NCBI GenBank assembly: GCA_905233625.1
Contig: CAJOFJ010000019.1
Location: forward strand, 1 to 64,000
Direction: 5' to 3'
DNA length: 64,000 nt
Origin: an uncultured Bacteroidales bacterium
GTDB taxonomy: Bacteria; Bacteroidota; Bacteroidia; Bacteroidales; WCHB1-69
The position numbers and the translations under genes were made by a program. The stretch's first letter is position 1. Each line of letters begins with the position of its first letter. The notes below the pieces were generated by a model. The model had not been told where the DNA came from. It did not search any database and saw nothing but the letters and a program-made list of their open reading frames with translations. Positions 61,601 through 64,000 of this stretch are shown here, one piece after another.

Positions 61601-61979
61601 ATTCAATAAAAAGAGAATCTCCTGTATCTTCATCATAGTATTTCTCTTTTACATAAGGATAAGAATCAAATGGATAAGAAAGAGCTTCCTCTACAGAAAG
61701 ACTTTCCTGAATAACATAAACGGTATCCCCAGCTTTGGCATCGCCTTTGAACACACGGTAGGTAATCACGGGGCAAATGCCATAGTAATGTTCCTTGCCA
61801 TCGGCATCTTTCACGGCGTAGGCGTGCAATGGTTTCAGAAATCGACCTTCCACCACCAACTCGGCTTCCTTAAAGAACGACATGTTATCTTTGTCCAAAT
61901 GATAGTCTATCTCTTGCCCTATTGCTATCTGACAAATGGCTAATAATAAAATGCTTAATGTAAAAACGGATTTTTTCAT
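58627..61979 (-). pseudogene. T9SS-exported zinc metalloprotease gene with a frameshift
   Basis: Two frames belong to one gene. Upstream (from ATG 61979 to 59433): a signal peptide (KSVFTLSILLLAICQIAIG), an N-terminal domain (VVEGRFLKPLHAYAVKDADG) and a metzincin zinc site FLHEIGHILLLGHVC near the end. Downstream, in a different frame (about 59640 to 58627): GTSSLTLQSNYPTEPHLWST, an SprB-type repeat (TPTTCPNGADGSIMAQVTGN then YPPYTYQWSGNG) and a type A T9SS domain (SLFPNPANNHIEVRTENTD to TISFVKK). The shift near 59600-59640 has no homopolymer. It could be a true mutation or an assembly error. Reading the first frame past it yields unrelated Pro/Ser-rich residues. Confidence 0.85.
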
Positions 61980-62002
61980 AATGTTTGTTCTTTTTACAAC
62001 TG

Positions 62003-62010
62003 CAAAGGTA
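62003..62010 (-). promoter_or_regulatory. -7 box for the metalloprotease gene
   Basis: TACCTTTG on the minus strand, 23 bp before the ATG at 61979. It is duplicated with the gene 5' end at 62920-62927. Confidence 0.55.
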
Positions 62011-62029
62011 AGCAAAATTTTTGAAAAAC

Positions 62030-62914
62030 TCACTGCTTTTTGCCTCCCCAACGTTCTTCAATTTCAGGAGGAAGAGGTTTATCGGGATAGCAGTCTGCCT
62101 TTTGATTTTTGTTGTTAGGATAGCTTGGGGGTCCAACTTGAATCATTGGATACTTCGATTTCTCAGATTCGTTTGAATTATTTTTTGTTGTATCAGCCCC
62201 AATCACAGATAAATCATACCCTCCCGCTTTACGCATAAATGCATACAAATCTTGCCTGGAATTGAACAAAGTATCGTTCAAACCAGCAAATTTTCCTTCA
62301 GATACATATAATTTCGTGCCTTCATCATAAAAAATACAAGGATAAAGGTATTGGTATTGCTTTGTTGAGAAATATGTGCTATCTTGTGTTAAAGGATAAG
62401 TGGAAGTCTTAAAAAACATAACACAATCATTCTGAAAATGGTCCAAGACATATATGTCTTTTGAAAAGACTATTTCTGGATGTTCATATTGTACATGAAG
62501 TTCTAGGACAAGAGAATCTCCGGTTCTTTCATCGTAATACTTATCTTTCTTATATGGATAATGATCGAAAGGGAAAAAAAGAGCTTCCCCTATAGATGTA
62601 CTTTCTCGTGTAACATAAATAGTATCCCCAGCCTTGGCATCGCCTTTGAATACACGGTAGGCTATCACAGGACAGATTCCGTAGTAATGTTCCTTGCCAT
62701 CGGCATCTTTCACAGCGTAGGCATGCAAGGGTTTCAGAAAACGACCTTCCACCACTAACTCGGCTTCCTTAAAGAACGACATGTTGTCTTTACTTAAATA
62801 GTATTTAGTACTTTGGTAACAATCCATCTCTTGTGACATTACTATTTGGCAAAAGGCTAATAATACGATGCTTAATGTAAAAAGGGCTTTTTTAATAATG
62901 TTGATCAACTTCAC
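62030..62914 (-). pseudogene. Truncated tandem duplicate of the metalloprotease 5' end
   Basis: The product repeats the N-terminal domain of the downstream gene closely (SKDNMSFFKEAELVVEGRFL, VFKGDAKAGDTIYVTREST, NSRQDLYAFMRKAGGYDLSV). It ends WGGKKQ-stop at the point where the downstream gene reads WGSKKKIKPS and continues. The duplicate has its own promoter copy (62920-62927), but the ATG of the parent is ATT here (KLINIIKKALF), so start would be GTG 62914 or TTG 62908. With a signal sequence (KKALFTLSIVLLAFCQIVMS) it may still yield a 294-residue secreted domain. Whether it is functional is open. Confidence 0.8.
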
Positions 62915-62919
62915 AACTG

Positions 62920-62927
62920 CAAAGGTA
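62920..62927 (-). promoter_or_regulatory. -7 box for the duplicate gene
   Basis: TACCTTTG followed by CAGTTGTGAAG on the minus strand, matching the promoter text of the parent gene. Confidence 0.5.
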
Positions 62928-62960
62928 TTGAAAATTTCTGGAATATTCACACATAAAGAA

Positions 62961-63515
62961 TTACTTAATAATTCTGTCGGCATTTTTTGACAGGAAACTT
63001 TCCCAGCCGGAGAAATGTTGTTTGGTGCCAAGCTGCACACGGTTTTGCAGGTGATGGCACACCGCCACGGCCAAGGCATCGGTGGCATCCAGGTATTTGA
63101 TGTCATCGGGAAGAGGATACATCCGCTGCAACATCGCCGACACTTGCTCTTTGGCAGCGTTGCCATTGCCCGTGACCGACTGCTTGATTTTTCGGGGCGA
63201 ATACTCGTTGATTTCCAACTCTTTATGGATGCATGCCGCAATCACCACCCCTTGCGCACGGCCCAATTTTAACATGGATTGCGCGCTCTTGCCCAAAAAA
63301 GGCTCCTCAATGGCCAGAATAGTGGGGTGATACTGATCAATCAAGGCAGTGACAAATTCAAAAATCTGCCGCAATTTGGACGACTGATCAGGCAGTTTCT
63401 TCAGGTTCAGCACATCCAAGGTGATGAGCTCGGACTTGACGGGAGTAGCCTTCAGCAAGGCATAGCCCATAATCTGGGTGCCGGGGTCAATACCTAAAAT
63501 GATGTGTTCGTCCAT
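62961..63515 (-). CDS. ruvC: Holliday junction resolvase RuvC
   Basis: This 184-residue endonuclease cuts four-way DNA junctions during recombination with RuvAB. It has the four acidic active-site blocks: IILGIDPGTQIMGYALLK (Asp), TILAIEEPFLGKSAQSMLKL (Glu), and KYLDATDALAVAVCHH (two Asp), with the basic EYSPRKIKQSVTGNGNAAKE between. I start at ATG 63515 (MDEHIILGIDPG), five codons into a longer open frame. It lies between the duplicate gene and the intergenic repeats at 63520-63719. Confidence 0.97.
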   Translation of the reverse strand: MDEHIILGIDPGTQIMGYALLKATPVKSELITLDVLNLKKLPDQSSKLRQIFEFVTALIDQYHPTILAIEEPFLGKSAQSMLKLGRAQGVVIAACIHKELEINEYSPRKIKQSVTGNGNAAKEQVSAMLQRMYPLPDDIKYLDATDALAVAVCHHLQNRVQLGTKQHFSGWESFLSKNADRIIK

Positions 63516-63519
63516 ACTA

Positions 63520-63719
63520 TTTAAATTCAAAATTCAGAGTTCAAAGTTCAGAGTTTAATGTTTAATGTTTAGAGTTTAGGGGTTAATGGTAAGGAGAGTT
63601 TGGAAGGACATTTTCAGTTTTCAGTTTTCAACTTTCAGTTTTATATCTCCCCTCGAGCACGCAGTGCGAGACTCCCCTTTGGACGAAGTCCACTCCCCTC
63701 GAGCGTAGCGAGACTCCCC
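63520..63719. repeat. Intergenic repeat words near the right edge
   Basis: AATTCAGAGTTCAAAGTTCAG and TTTAATGTTTAATGTTTAGAG are low-complexity. From 63645 GAGCACGCAGTGCGAGACTCCCC, GGACGAAGTCC and GAGCGTAGCGAGACTCCCCC match the GGGGAGTCT family at 47645-47725 in the opposite orientation. Confidence 0.7.
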
Positions 63720-64000
63720 CTAATTTCTATCCCTTCGCAATGCCAACACCCTGCTACTATAATCAATCACCGCCTGGTATTTCATCAGGAAATCGCTACC
63801 TATAATGCCATGAATCAACGGTTTATGCATCATTTTATAAGCCTCATTGATATTGCTCATATCCAACAACACGATATCATATTGTTTCAGCAGGAAGCGT
63901 CCCAAACGCAGATTCTGGATAGTGCTGAGTTTGCTCTCGAAATCAGAAGTGCCCACCCCCACATTCAGTCCGTCGTTATCTTCCATGCTCAATTCCGGCA
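63720..64000 (-). CDS. Retropepsin-like aspartyl protease, C-terminal part (partial)
   Basis: The last 93 codons are visible and the gene runs off the right edge. The word MHKPLIHGIIGSDFLMKYQA then VIDYSSRVLAL is the C-terminal block of retropepsin-like (clan AA) aspartyl proteases common in Bacteroidota, which often act as dimers. The catalytic Asp-Thr/Ser-Gly would be near the N-terminus, outside the window. The part present also reads LLDMSNINEAYKMM. Because it is cut, length, signal peptide and start are unknown. Confidence 0.8.
   Translation of the reverse strand, partial: PELSMEDNDGLNVGVGTSDFESKLSTIQNLRLGRFLLKQYDIVLLDMSNINEAYKMMHKPLIHGIIGSDFLMKYQAVIDYSSRVLALRRDRN

Noticed and set aside
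62915-63241. N-terminal extension of the duplicate gene across ruvC
   Set aside because: The open frame merely continues upstream antiparallel-free inside ruvC coding DNA; the promoter copy and signal peptide place the real start at about 62914.

Overview
The window looks like the chromosome of an anaerobic Bacteroidota, probably order Bacteroidales. The evidence is: (i) repeated promoters of the TAnnTTTG type with almost no Shine-Dalgarno sequences; (ii) four secreted proteins with a C-terminal type IX secretion (T9SS) sorting domain; (iii) SCKK-type lipoproteins; (iv) a pyruvate:ferredoxin oxidoreductase; (v) an S46 dipeptidyl-peptidase; and (vi) a phylum-typical DksA-like protein with a decayed zinc finger next to lspA. 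The left and right edges cut an IS3-family element and an aspartyl-protease-like gene.

Layout. 0-2 kb: an IS3 end, a field of small palindromes, a KilA-N protein and an HNH nuclease with homing-endonuclease-type repeats. 2-7.2 kb: nifJ, then an ECF sigma factor operon with two small membrane proteins. 7.2-15 kb: an accessory island. It holds two tiny ORFs superimposed on a tRNA-like fold, and a four-gene minus-strand operon: a small membrane/coiled-coil protein, a large membrane-anchored protein, an unknown protein and a HEPN-motif protein. It also holds a WbuC-type cupin, the wreck of a DUF4143-type ATPase split by a 440-bp MITE, and a diverged ~105-bp direct repeat on either side of the operon-to-MITE stretch. 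15-28 kb: ORF6N protein, acetyltransferase, broken bcp, acyltransferase, DPP7-like peptidase, a cobalamin-riboswitch-controlled TonB receptor, a C1 peptidase, a T9SS beta-helix protein and a glycosyltransferase. 28-46 kb: secA, GH20 hexosaminidase, a phosphoethanolamine-transferase-like protein, merR, smpB, flippase, cdaA, lgt, folP, T9SS endonuclease I, a hicAB pair with a nonsense-mutated hicA, a T9SS EEP protein and a transglutaminase-like protein. 46-64 kb: a PurF paralogue lacking the nucleophile cysteine, lipoproteins, dksA-like/lspA, U32 peptidase, folD, ytxH/holin-like genes, a ProX-like deacylase, rdgB, rpmF, DUF177, pepT, a frameshifted T9SS metalloprotease with a tandem duplicate of its 5' end, ruvC and a partial retropepsin-like gene.

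How the genes fit together. Most are housekeeping genes: peptide catabolism (DPP7-like, C1 peptidase, PepT), pyruvate oxidation (NifJ), envelope and secretion (SecA, Lgt, LspA, flippase), folate (FolP, FolD), c-di-AMP (CdaA), translation quality control (SmpB, ProX-like) and recombination (RuvC). The best candidate for an undescribed system is the operon at 7826-13124. Its last gene carries an Rx4H HEPN RNase motif and its first two products are membrane anchored, which suggests a membrane-linked RNase defence or stress system. This is inference: the two middle proteins match no family I recognise.

Intergenic DNA is unusually rich in short palindromic repeat families, including a perfect-period 25-bp tandem array in front of lgt.
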